Shown in pieces: positions 23,813 to 31,725 of a stretch of 64,000 nt of DNA. The notes beneath the pieces were generated by a model that did no database searches, was not told where the DNA came from, and saw nothing but the letters and a program-made list of their open reading frames with translations. The DNA is taken from contig NZ_CP159829.1 of assembly GCF_047730065.1 (NCBI RefSeq), positions 1,302,001 through 1,366,000 of the forward strand, read 5' to 3'. Positions within the stretch are counted from its first letter, which is position 1; each line of letters starts with the position of its first letter. Position numbers and translations under genes: made by a program. The stretch is from Njordibacter sp028825405 (lineage in GTDB: Bacteria > Pseudomonadota > Gammaproteobacteria > Pseudomonadales > Balneatricaceae).

Positions 23813-25774
23813 TTATAATTCCTCAGCCGGTATAGCTTTTGCACGGGGGTTATTTTGGTGCTCTGCCAAGGCATGAGTGGCAGCTTCCTGTATACTTTTA
23901 GCCGCTATAATATCTTCTTTAACCTGCTTTGGGTCAGCAGCGGTAGCCAAGCATTGCTCTTGTTTGCGCAATACCCCATTGGCTTTTGCCAAAGCGGCTT
24001 GAAGTATTTTTTCTTGCTCTGGATCTAAGCCAAGTTTGGTTTCATAAGCGCTTAATTCAGCTTCCGCAGCGGCTGCTTTAGCCGTCAGAGCAGTTAGGGT
24101 TTGTTGCAAGTCTGAGGCTTGTTCATGGTTTTTTGCTAGCGCATCTGCGAGCGCTTTACTGGTCTTCTTCAGTTGAGTGCGGCTAATAGCTGCGGCTGTT
24201 TTAAGAGCCTTATACCCGTCTTCAGGAAGTATGGGTGAGTTAGTCGTGTGTTGCGCCTGCTTTTGTTTGTTCACCCGAGCTAATGCAGCGGCAATAGGGT
24301 CTTCTGCATCAGGGTTAGCTGCTCGCTTAGCTTTTTGAGCGGCAGCAGCGGCCAATGCTCTAGTTTTACGTTTTTCTTCTTTAGCAGATTTTTCATCCGA
24401 CAAACGTTTTTCACGAGTTTCAAAGCGCTCGCGAGCTACTTCTGCTAGCTGGGCTTCTGTGTTGAGAGTTTTGATTCGCCCTTTAGCAAAACGATAATAC
24501 TGCACTAAGGGAATCTGACTTGGGCAAACCCATGCACAAGCACCACACTCTATGCAATCTGATAAATTGTGGTCCTGAGCTTTTTCAAACTCCTCAGACT
24601 TTGCAAACCAAAACAATTGTTGTGGAAGTAACTCCGCTGGACACGCAACCTCACATTGACCACAGCGGATACACGCATAGTGGTCAGCGACAGGGGCCAG
24701 TTCTAGGTCGGCTGCTGCTAAGATGCAGTTACTGCTTTTGACCAAGGGCGTATTAGTATCTTGTATGGTAAAGCCCATCATCGGACCACCCAAAACTAAG
24801 CGTGATGTTTGAGAAAGGTCAACCTTGGCAAAAGCTAAAAGATCAGCCACCTCTGTGCCTATAAGCACTTCATAATTACCCGCATTAGCAACCGCTTTCC
24901 CGGTTACGGTAGTGATGCGTTTTATCAGTGGCTGGCCTAGCATAACAGCATCAAAAATAGCTTTGATAGTGCCCACATTCTGGCAAACAATGCCAATGTT
25001 TGCAGGGATGCCACCCTGAGGTACTTGATTCCCAGTGAGAATTTCAATCAGTTGTTTTTCACCACCTGAAGGATACTTTGTAGGAATGACACACACTTCA
25101 ATATTACTATTTTGACTTGCAGCTGTTGCAAGTGCTGCAATTGCCTCAGGTTTGTTTTCTTCGATGCCAATTAAACATTTAGGTTGGTCAAGCAGTTGCT
25201 GCACCAGTTGGATGCCCATAATAATTTCATCAGCATATTCACGCATCAAGCGATCATCTGCTGTAATATAAGGCTCACATTCAGCCGCATTAATGATAAG
25301 GGTGTTGATGGTATGTTTAGGTTGTAATTTAATTGAGCCAGGAAAACCTGCACCTCCCAGACCAACAATGCCAGCCGCTTGAATAATATTTAATAAGTCC
25401 GACTTCGATAGTGATTCTGGATTGGCCACAGGGCTTAACTTAATCCATTCGTCCTTGCCATCAGTGTCAATAATAATACAGGGGCCTGATAGCGCCGATT
25501 GATGAGGTAAAATTCGTTCTGCTAATGCCTTAATGTAGCCGGAACTTGGGGCATGTATGTTTGCACTTAAAACGCCTTGAGCACTGGCAATTAACTGCCC
25601 CTTAAAAACATAGTCTCCAGTATCAACGATCGCTTTAGCGGCTTTACCTATGTGTTGACTCAAAGGCAGGGCTAACTGCTTGGGGGTCGGCATGACGTTA
25701 ATGGCTAAACCATTAGATTGTGTTTTATTTTCGTCAGGGTGGACGCCACCATGAAAGTCCCATATTTTACGCAT
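23813..25774 (-). CDS. rnfC: Rnf complex subunit C (NADH/FMN/Fe-S)
   Basis: This peripheral NADH-oxidising subunit of 653 residues has the N-terminal KIWDFHGGVHPDENKTQSNG, an SLBB-like barrel with GLGGAGFPGSIKL, and two 4Fe-4S motifs (CIRCGQCEVACP and CIECGACAWVCP) near residues 375-425. After about residue 460 the chain becomes a long Ala/Lys/Glu-rich coiled-coil tail, as in many gammaproteobacterial RnfC proteins, where its length varies. I chose ATG 25774, which overlaps rnfB by 8 bases and has GGGA about 9 bases upstream. In-frame ATGs at 25780 and 25789 are alternatives. Confidence 0.94.
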   Translation of the reverse strand: MRKIWDFHGGVHPDENKTQSNGLAINVMPTPKQLALPLSQHIGKAAKAIVDTGDYVFKGQLIASAQGVLSANIHAPSSGYIKALAERILPHQSALSGPCIIIDTDGKDEWIKLSPVANPESLSKSDLLNIIQAAGIVGLGGAGFPGSIKLQPKHTINTLIINAAECEPYITADDRLMREYADEIIMGIQLVQQLLDQPKCLIGIEENKPEAIAALATAASQNSNIEVCVIPTKYPSGGEKQLIEILTGNQVPQGGIPANIGIVCQNVGTIKAIFDAVMLGQPLIKRITTVTGKAVANAGNYEVLIGTEVADLLAFAKVDLSQTSRLVLGGPMMGFTIQDTNTPLVKSSNCILAAADLELAPVADHYACIRCGQCEVACPAELLPQQLFWFAKSEEFEKAQDHNLSDCIECGACAWVCPSQIPLVQYYRFAKGRIKTLNTEAQLAEVARERFETREKRLSDEKSAKEEKRKTRALAAAAAQKAKRAANPDAEDPIAAALARVNKQKQAQHTTNSPILPEDGYKALKTAAAISRTQLKKTSKALADALAKNHEQASDLQQTLTALTAKAAAAEAELSAYETKLGLDPEQEKILQAALAKANGVLRKQEQCLATAADPKQVKEDIIAAKSIQEAATHALAEHQNNPRAKAIPAEEL

Positions 25775-26357
25775 TGTCATTTGTCCCATGGCTAAGAGGT
25801 AAACTACTGGTTGCAATAACATGCCCTGGATGCTGCCAATGCCAACTGCTTGGTGTGACTTGTACAGGGAGCATATCAATACAATCAACGGGACAAGGTT
25901 CTACACACAAGTCACAACCGGTACATTCATCAACGATGACGGTGTGCATTTGTTTGGCAGCACCAAGAATAGCGTCAACAGGGCAGGCCTGAATGCACTT
26001 CGTACAGCCAATGCATTCATCTTCACGGATGTACGCTATGGTGCGAATGGCTTCACTGCCGTGTTCTGCATCTAATGGAATCACTTCTAAATCTAATAAA
26101 TCGGCAAGGGCCTTTATTGTTGCTTCCCCACCTGGTGGGCAACGGTTAATGGCTTCACCGTTGGCAATCGCTTCAGCATAGGGCTTGCAACCAGGATGAC
26201 CACATTGTCCACATTGTGTCTGAGGTAGAAGGTTATCTATTTGATCAACGATCGGGTCCCCGTCTACCTTGAAGCGGATCGCAGCAAAACCCAAAACGGC
26301 ACCAAAAACGAGGGCCAGTAACGCCAATATCAAAACGGCAACGTAAAGTATCTCCAT
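25767..26357 (-). CDS. rnfB: Rnf complex subunit B (polyferredoxin)
   Basis: This 196-residue ferredoxin-like subunit carries electrons between ferredoxin and the membrane subunits. It has an N-terminal membrane helix, then the Fe-S motif CGQCGHPGC (about 48-56), and two classical 4Fe-4S motifs, CIGCTKCIQACP and CTGCDLCVEPCP. It starts immediately after the rnfA stop (TAAATG) and overlaps rnfC at its 3' end. Confidence 0.96.
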   Translation of the reverse strand: MEILYVAVLILALLALVFGAVLGFAAIRFKVDGDPIVDQIDNLLPQTQCGQCGHPGCKPYAEAIANGEAINRCPPGGEATIKALADLLDLEVIPLDAEHGSEAIRTIAYIREDECIGCTKCIQACPVDAILGAAKQMHTVIVDECTGCDLCVEPCPVDCIDMLPVQVTPSSWHWQHPGHVIATSSLPLSHGTNDNA

Positions 26358-26939
26358 TTAAATAGCCACTAACCCGGTGAAACCCATAAAGGCTAGAGAC
26401 ATGATGCCCGCACTGATCATGGCGATCGCCGCCCCTTTAAATGGTGCAGGTACGTCAGCCGCAGTAATGCGTTCTCTCATGGCGGCAAATAAAATCAGTA
26501 CTAAAGAAAAACCAATAGCGGCACCAAAGCCATACAGGATGGACTCAATAAAACCGTTGGCTTTTTTAATGTTGAGCAAGGCCACGCCTAATACGGCACA
26601 GTTGGTCGTGATTAAGGGAAGAAAAATCCCCAGCACTTTGTGCAATAGAGGGCTAGTTTTATGCACTACCATTTCTGTAAACTGAACCACAAAAGCGATC
26701 ACTAAAATGAAGCTAATGGTTTGCAGAAACTCCAAGCCAAAGGGTTCGAGTAGGTATGTGTAGGTAAGATAACTGCACAATGAAGCTAGCGTAAGCACAA
26801 AGGTGGTTGCTAAAGACATACCCATGGCCGTCTCTAAGCGCGAAGATACACCCATGAAAGGGCATAATCCAAGAAACTGAACGAGCACAAAGTTGTTCAC
26901 TAACACGGTGCTGACTAGGATGAGTAAATAGTCTACCAT
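26358..26939 (-). CDS. rnfA: Rnf complex subunit A
   Basis: This 193-residue membrane subunit is first in the operon, with about six helices and NFVLVQFLGLCPFMGVSSRL near the start, homologous to RnfE and NqrE. ATG 26939 has AAGGAT 6-7 bases upstream and gives the standard length and MVDYLLIL start; the longer frame to 26984 is non-conserved. The whole operon runs rnfABCDGE-nth. It is divergent from the sulfite/nitrite reductase gene across 235 bp. Confidence 0.96.
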   Translation of the reverse strand: MVDYLLILVSTVLVNNFVLVQFLGLCPFMGVSSRLETAMGMSLATTFVLTLASLCSYLTYTYLLEPFGLEFLQTISFILVIAFVVQFTEMVVHKTSPLLHKVLGIFLPLITTNCAVLGVALLNIKKANGFIESILYGFGAAIGFSLVLILFAAMRERITAADVPAPFKGAAIAMISAGIMSLAFMGFTGLVAI

Positions 26940-27072
26940 TTTATCCTTAAATCCTTCGTACCCAAAGCAACTTGGCGCAGGCAAATTTTGCCTTCATTAA
27001 CCGAGACCAATTATAGCCTACAAGTTACATCAAAACGCCGTTCAGGCGCATTAATTTACAATAATTCTATAT

Positions 27073-27082
27073 TCTAATTAGA
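27073..27082. promoter_or_regulatory. Palindrome in the rnfA/cysI divergent region
   Basis: TCTAATTAGA is a perfect 10-bp palindrome in a very A/T-rich stretch about 95 bp upstream of the reductase start. It could be part of an operator. Short A/T palindromes are common by chance. Confidence 0.2.
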
Positions 27083-27174
27083 TATAAGTAAATCATCTTT
27101 AAGTATTTTAGGTTATAAATAGATTAGGCTATGATGACTCGCATAACATCCGAAAAGCAAATTAGGATAGTGAC

Positions 27175-28845
27175 ATGTACGCCTACAACAAATTTGATCA
27201 AACCCTCGTAGATCAGCGAGTGGAACAGTATCGTGACCAAACACGTCGTTATCTAGCAGGAGAAATTCCGGAAGAAGAATTTCGGGTTTTAAGACTTATG
27301 AATGGGCTCTACATTCAGCGTCTTGCTCCCATGCTGCGCGTGGCTATTCCATACGGGCTCATGAAAAGTGATCAATTACGCATGCTTGCCCAAATCTCAA
27401 GAACCTACGATAAAGGTTATGGCCATTTTACCACGCGACAGAATATGCAATTTAACTGGCCAACCTTAGAGTCTGTGCCTGACATTTTAGCTGACCTAGC
27501 TAAAGTACAGATGCATGCGATCCAAACCAGTGGTGCGTGTATTCGAAACACTACAACAGACCCATTTGCGGGTGTCAGTGCTGACGAGATAGAGGACACT
27601 CGCCCTTGGTGTGAACTCATTCGCCAGTGGAGTACCTTGCACCCAGAGTTTGCCTATTTACCCAGGAAATTCAAAATAGCGGTTTCCGGTTCCAGTAGCG
27701 ACAGAGCCGCTTCCCAAGTGCATGATGTTGGTTTACATTTGTATCGCAATGAAGTGGGTGACATGGGTTTTGAAGTTTTGGTAGGTGGTGGTTTAGGGCG
27801 CACACCAGTGATAGGGAAGACGTTGCGTAAATTTCTTGAACCGCAAGAACTTTTAACCTATTTAGACGCAGTTTTGAGGGTGTATAACCTCAACGGTCGT
27901 CGGGACAATAAATACAAAGCGCGTATTAAGATATTAGTTAACGCCTTGGGTGTTGACGTGTTTGGAGCGATGGTTGAGGCCGAATGGCAGCTAATAAAGG
28001 GCCAAGAATTACGTTTACCTGAAGCTGAGATTGAGCGAGTGAAAGGCTTTTTTAAAGCCCCAGACTATCTATCGGCCATGCATGCCAGTCGTGATTTGAA
28101 TGACACTTTTGCAGAACACTCCCAGTTTGCCGCATGGTATAAACAAAACACGCGAGACCATAAGCAGGAAGGTTATCGCATTATTATTGTAGCGCTTAAA
28201 AATCAGTTGCAAGCCCCAGGCGACGTTAACCACCAACAAATGGATGGCATTGCCGCCTTGGCTGATGAGTTTAGTTTTTCTGAATTACGTTCGACCCATG
28301 ATCAAAATCTAGTGTTAGCAGATGTTGCTCAGCGTGACTTATTCGCCTTGTGGTTAAAATTACAAGATTTAGGTATGGCCCGTGCCAACGTCGGTACCTT
28401 AACCGATATGATTAACTGTCCGGGGCTTGATTTTTGTAGTTTAGCTAATGCTGAAACCCTCATACTGTCGCGGCAAGTCAATGAAACCTTCGACGATATG
28501 GATTATCTCTATGGCCTTGGCGAAATTCAGCTAAAAATATCTGGCTGTATCAATGCGTGTGGCCATCATCACGTTGGGCATATTGGCATTTTGGGTGTTG
28601 AAAAAGGTGGTAAGCAAGTCTACCAATTTACTTTGGGTGGCTCTGCTTCTAATGATGCAAGTTTGGGCAAGACCTTGGGTCGTTCGATCGAACAAGATCA
28701 GGTGGTGGTGGTAATTGGTCAAATATTAGACGTTTACGTAGAGCAGCGTCAAACGGATGAAACATTTTTGCAAGTGATACGTCGTGTTGGCTTTGCACCA
28801 TTTAAGGAGCGTGTTTATGGCACTCATCAAAGATCAGCGGCTTAG
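27175..28845 (+). CDS. cysI: Sulfite/nitrite reductase hemoprotein (siroheme, 4Fe-4S)
   Basis: The enzyme reduces sulfite to sulfide in cysteine synthesis. The 556-residue product has two ferredoxin-like halves and the siroheme/4Fe-4S ligands Cys415, Cys421 (CPGLDFC), Cys458 and Cys462 (CINAC). GHFTTRQNMQFNWP near residue 83 is typical of the substrate-binding half. The DUF934 gene directly downstream is the usual partner of this pseudomonad-type assimilatory sulfite reductase, so nitrite is the less likely substrate. AGGAT precedes ATG 27175. There is no CysJ flavoprotein nearby, as expected for ferredoxin-dependent forms. Confidence 0.9.
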   Translation: MYAYNKFDQTLVDQRVEQYRDQTRRYLAGEIPEEEFRVLRLMNGLYIQRLAPMLRVAIPYGLMKSDQLRMLAQISRTYDKGYGHFTTRQNMQFNWPTLESVPDILADLAKVQMHAIQTSGACIRNTTTDPFAGVSADEIEDTRPWCELIRQWSTLHPEFAYLPRKFKIAVSGSSSDRAASQVHDVGLHLYRNEVGDMGFEVLVGGGLGRTPVIGKTLRKFLEPQELLTYLDAVLRVYNLNGRRDNKYKARIKILVNALGVDVFGAMVEAEWQLIKGQELRLPEAEIERVKGFFKAPDYLSAMHASRDLNDTFAEHSQFAAWYKQNTRDHKQEGYRIIIVALKNQLQAPGDVNHQQMDGIAALADEFSFSELRSTHDQNLVLADVAQRDLFALWLKLQDLGMARANVGTLTDMINCPGLDFCSLANAETLILSRQVNETFDDMDYLYGLGEIQLKISGCINACGHHHVGHIGILGVEKGGKQVYQFTLGGSASNDASLGKTLGRSIEQDQVVVVIGQILDVYVEQRQTDETFLQVIRRVGFAPFKERVYGTHQRSAA

Positions 28846-29242
28846 TTTTAGCCATGCTGCAACGCCAGAAATAAGGTTTGCTGATTGGCTAAGTGGTGGC
28901 ATAGCAGCAGGTGATGCTGTTCTAGCTAACGGTGCAGATGACTTGCCAAGTTTGTTAGCCCATGCTGAAAAATTGTCCATGATTGCTATTGAGTTTGACA
29001 CCTTTGCCGATGGCCGAGGGTTTAGTATGGCCCGCATGTTGCGTCGCCAAGGTTATACAGGAGAAATTAGAGCGGTTGGTGATGTGGCGATGGACCGCAT
29101 TGACTTTATGCAGCGGGCAGGTTTTAACGCCTTTGAATTGCGAGATGATCAGGATGCTCTGCAAGCCCTTCAAAAAATAGGTGAGGTATCAGTGCACTTC
29201 CAACCCAGTGCAGATGGCAAAGGTCCAGCATACATGATGTAA
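28817..29242 (+). CDS. DUF934 protein, sulfite reductase partner (CysH2-like locus)
   Basis: This 141-residue protein belongs to the DUF934 family, which almost always follows the cysI-type reductase and is presumed to help in sulfate assimilation; its biochemical role is not established. Typical segments are FADGRGFSMARMLRRQGY and GDVAMDRIDFMQRAGF. ATG 28817 lies inside the last 29 bases of the reductase gene and has a perfect AAGGAG 7 bases upstream, so translation is probably coupled. The longer frame from 28784 has no such site. Confidence 0.88.
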   Translation: MALIKDQRLSFSHAATPEIRFADWLSGGIAAGDAVLANGADDLPSLLAHAEKLSMIAIEFDTFADGRGFSMARMLRRQGYTGEIRAVGDVAMDRIDFMQRAGFNAFELRDDQDALQALQKIGEVSVHFQPSADGKGPAYMM

Positions 29243-29422
29243 ACACCATCACTGTGTAGCCCTTAAATCCAGCTAATTAATTGAACCATAGTTAAATTAT
29301 ATCTGAAGCATAACTGAACAAAAGTTAAAACCTAGTTAAAGCTTTAAATGTGGTAGATGAAGTGTCTTATAAAGCCTCTTTATAATGCTTAAAATAATGC
29401 TTAAAAAGCGACTTTTTGGGGT

Positions 29423-29632
29423 CTATGTTGGTCTTACATTCTCAGCTTGCAGGCCTTTTTCACCTTCAGTAATAGTAAATTCCACTTACTGGCCTTGTTC
29501 TAGGCTTTTATAACCATCTTTGACGATGGCACTGAAGTGCACAAACACGTCTCCACCACTAGGCTGCTCTATAAAACCAAAACCTTTTGTGTCGTTGAAA
29601 AACTTTACAGTGCCGGTGATAACTTCTGACAT
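29423..29632 (-). pseudogene. Cold-shock protein (CspA family) with an in-frame TAA at codon 49
   Basis: Read from ATG 29632 to TAG 29423-29425 this is a complete 69-codon cold-shock domain gene. It has RNP1 KGFGFI and RNP2 VFVHFSAI, and the end VEFTITEGEKGLQAENV is fully conserved in the same frame. Codon 49 (29486-29488) is TAA where the family normally has Lys (AAA), so one A-to-T change truncates the product to 48 residues and removes the last two beta strands of the OB barrel. AAGGGA precedes the start by about 7 bases. Conservation beyond the stop suggests a very recent mutation, a readthrough codon or a sequence error. Confidence 0.88.
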
Positions 29633-29956
29633 GGGTGTTCCCTTTGATGGTTCAAAAATTAGCCACTTACCTACCCACAACTCTTAGCTGAGTGTGACTA
29701 AAAGAGTTTATATCTGCTTTTCTGATCAGGCCATTGGCCCTCTAAAAAGGCCCCACATAGGCCCCGCATAGGCCCTACATAGGCCCTACATAGCCCCTAA
29801 CTAGGCCCTTGAAAGGTGTTCAAAAGCCTAAACTATTAATCGCGCATACTAACTCTGCAAGGAACAGGGGTCAATTGTGAATTTGTTGTCATTATCTGCT
29901 GCAGATCGGGTAACATGCGACGGGTAAAATTAGTTAATTGGTTGTTAGGTGGGGCA
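29633..29956. other. Divergent intergenic region (cold-shock gene / LysE exporter) with repeats
   Basis: This 324-bp region should hold the long leader and promoter of the cold-shock gene and the promoter of the exporter. The only clear structure is the 11-bp repeat array at 29748-29813. I see no further gene. Confidence 0.5.
29748..29813. repeat. Degenerate tandem repeat, 11-bp unit, six copies
   Basis: Consecutive units read AGGCCCCACAT, AGGCCCCGCAT, AGGCCCTACAT, AGGCCCTACAT, AGCCCCTAACT and AGGCCCTTGAA; the first four match closely and the last two are decayed. The array is 116-181 bp upstream of the cold-shock start codon, within or near the region where such genes usually have a long untranslated leader. 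Confidence 0.9.
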
Positions 29957-30580
29957 ATGACAGTGGAGTTTTCGTTAGCCTATTTTGTGGCTGTGTTTGT
30001 ATTTTCGATTACTCCTGGGCCTGGAGTTTTTGCACTTATCGCTAAAGCGTTGAAACAAGGTGGGAATGCCTGTTGGGGTTTAGCCATCGGCATGACAATG
30101 AGCGATATCGTCTATTTACTGCTAGTGGTGTGGGGTCTGGCTTACATTGCTAACGAATATCAATTGATCTTTGTTCTCATTCGGTGGTGTGGCGCAGCCT
30201 ACTTATTTTACCTCGCTTGGCAGATATGGCACGCCCCTATTGTATTAAGTGGGAACGCTGCCGTTAAGACCCGTTCTAAAGGCGTAGGTTTTATTTTGAG
30301 TTATGCAGAAGGCATGCTCATATCAGCCACTAACCCGAAAGTGATGCTATTTTACATTGCCTTTTTACCCACCTTTGTCGATTTGACAGTGTTAACCAAC
30401 CAAGATGTCATTTGGGTTGTCGGTCTTAATTTTATGGCTTTGATGCTGGGTTTGATGCTCATCGCTTTTGGTGCTAGCAAAGCCCGGAAATTATTTAGCC
30501 AACATAAATCAGTACAAAGGCTCAATCGATCTACGGCCGGTCTTATGGCCACCGCTGGCATGCTTATCCTAACTAGATGA
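29957..30580 (+). CDS. LysE/RhtB-family amino acid exporter
   Basis: This inner-membrane exporter has 207 residues and about six hydrophobic segments. The family motif SITPGPGVFALIAKALKQGG lies near residues 16-35, followed by GMTMSDIVYLL and the C-terminal NPKVMLFYIAFLPTFV. Members export lysine, homoserine/threonine or other metabolites; the substrate here is not predictable. I chose ATG 29957 because AGGTGG lies just upstream and the product length fits the family; a frame from 29915 adds a basic leader. It converges on the LysR gene with a 12-bp 3' overlap. Confidence 0.88.
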   Translation: MTVEFSLAYFVAVFVFSITPGPGVFALIAKALKQGGNACWGLAIGMTMSDIVYLLLVVWGLAYIANEYQLIFVLIRWCGAAYLFYLAWQIWHAPIVLSGNAAVKTRSKGVGFILSYAEGMLISATNPKVMLFYIAFLPTFVDLTVLTNQDVIWVVGLNFMALMLGLMLIAFGASKARKLFSQHKSVQRLNRSTAGLMATAGMLILTR

Positions 30581-31435
30581 TTGCTCTAGGCCAGTGTAAA
30601 GGTATTCGTAAAGCCGTTTTGTGGCATCTGTTTGATTGCTTTGGTCATGCTTGAAGACCAACTTTACGTGGCCCAACCGAGGACTGTTTTCGATTTTCAG
30701 GTGACTATGCAAACCTTGCGGCACAGTACTTTGAGCCAGGGCACTAATGCCTAACCCTGCTTCAATAGCAGCTTGAATGCCGAGTAGGCTAGACGAGCTA
30801 TAGGCGATCCGCCAGGCAATGCCAGCCGCATTGAGTTTGCTGATTATTTGTTGTCGGTACCGGCATCCAATAGGGTAGACCACCAGAGGTATAGGTTGTT
30901 GGTCAAACCAGTCAAAATGGCCGTTAGTGACCCATACGATGGTTTCATGAAATTCGTCCTCCGTATTAGGTTGCAGAGTTTCTTCTAAACTATCTGTCGC
31001 CAAAACTAGGTCGTAATGCCCTTGTTGGAAATCTTTTAATAAGGTCACACTCAAATCACAATTTACTTCTAAACTGACTTCAGGGTGGGCTTGTCCAAAT
31101 TGGCTCAATAATCGGGGTAAAAAAGACACTTCAAAGTCATTAGGTATACCCAACCGCACCTGCCCAGAAATGCGACTTTTCGCTAAACGGGTCACCGCAC
31201 TGTCATTGATATCTAACATTCGTCTGGCAAAACCAAGTAAGACCTCACCTTCTTCAGTGACTTGAAGACCATTGTTTCTTTGAAACACCCTAATACTTAA
31301 CAAGTCTTCCAATCGCTTTACTTGTAGGCTGATGGCAGGTTGGGAGCGTCCTAAGAGTGCACCCGCTAGGGTAAAGCCGCCTAAGTCGACAATGGTAGTG
31401 AAGGTGCGTAATAGTTCGGTAGGAATATTTTTCAT
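30569..31435 (-). CDS. LysR-type transcriptional regulator
   Basis: This 288-residue regulator has an N-terminal winged helix-turn-helix (about 4-62, with GGFTLAGALLGRSQPAISLQ) and a C-terminal effector-binding domain. It is divergent from the Rieske oxygenase operon and is the natural candidate to control it, probably in response to the substrate. ATG 31435 gives the conserved length; the TTG at 31453 is less likely. A 7-bp inverted repeat lies 7 bp upstream of the start, consistent with autoregulation. Confidence 0.88.
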   Translation of the reverse strand: MKNIPTELLRTFTTIVDLGGFTLAGALLGRSQPAISLQVKRLEDLLSIRVFQRNNGLQVTEEGEVLLGFARRMLDINDSAVTRLAKSRISGQVRLGIPNDFEVSFLPRLLSQFGQAHPEVSLEVNCDLSVTLLKDFQQGHYDLVLATDSLEETLQPNTEDEFHETIVWVTNGHFDWFDQQPIPLVVYPIGCRYRQQIISKLNAAGIAWRIAYSSSSLLGIQAAIEAGLGISALAQSTVPQGLHSHLKIENSPRLGHVKLVFKHDQSNQTDATKRLYEYLYTGLEQSSS

Positions 31436-31441
31436 GGGTAA

Positions 31442-31462
31442 ATTATAAAACAAACTTATAAT
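31442..31462. promoter_or_regulatory. Inverted repeat next to lysR, candidate LysR-type site
   Basis: ATTATAA (31442-31448) and TTATAAT (31456-31462) are perfect arms separated by 7 bases. This contains the T-N11-A spacing typical of LysR-family boxes and lies just upstream of the regulator's own start codon. Confidence 0.4.
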
Positions 31463-31476
31463 GAATAAAAAGTTAT

Positions 31477-31495
31477 TAAAATATTAAATATTTTA
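31477..31495. promoter_or_regulatory. 19-bp A/T palindrome in the lysR/Rieske divergent region
   Basis: TAAAATATT and AATATTTTA form perfect 9-bp arms around a single central A. It could be a second operator half for the divergent promoters. The pure A/T composition lowers confidence. Confidence 0.3.
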
Positions 31496-31699
31496 CGGTT
31501 TAATAAAGCTTCCAAGCACGGCATACTCCAGAGCACGTAATGTACAGATTTTAATCATGTCTTTAGCCATCAAAATTTCACCACTACTTAATGTGCTAGT
31601 GGCCTTTGATAAAGTAGTAACGAATGAGAGCTCTGCTGAGTCAGTGGTTAAGTTGTTTGTGCATAAAACTCTTTTCATGCAAAGTGTGGCTATCGTTTG

Positions 31700-31724
31700 A
31701 TTGACGTCAATTTTAGGATCCTAA
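31700..31724. promoter_or_regulatory. Two adjacent 12-bp palindromes before the Rieske oxygenase start
   Basis: ATTGACGTCAAT (31700-31711) and TTAGGATCCTAA (31713-31724) are both perfect palindromes separated by one base and end 1 bp before ATG 31726. The second contains the ribosome binding site AGGA (31715-31718). The first looks like a protein operator; the second could fold into a small hairpin hiding the ribosome binding site. Confidence 0.5.
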
Positions 31725-31725
31725 C

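Noticed and set aside
27175..28845. Dissimilatory nitrite reductase
   Set aside because: The siroheme ligands alone cannot separate nitrite from sulfite reductase, but the coupled DUF934 partner is characteristic of assimilatory sulfite reduction.
31493..31678. 61-codon minus-strand frame between lysR and the oxygenase
   Set aside because: It has no ribosome binding site, its composition is unremarkable, and it lies in the divergent promoter region filled with palindromes.
31700..31711. Second LiuR operator (ATTGACGTCAAT)
   Set aside because: It shares TTGACGT with the candidate LiuR site but lacks the central TTAACG, is shorter, and stands before an unrelated oxygenase cluster.
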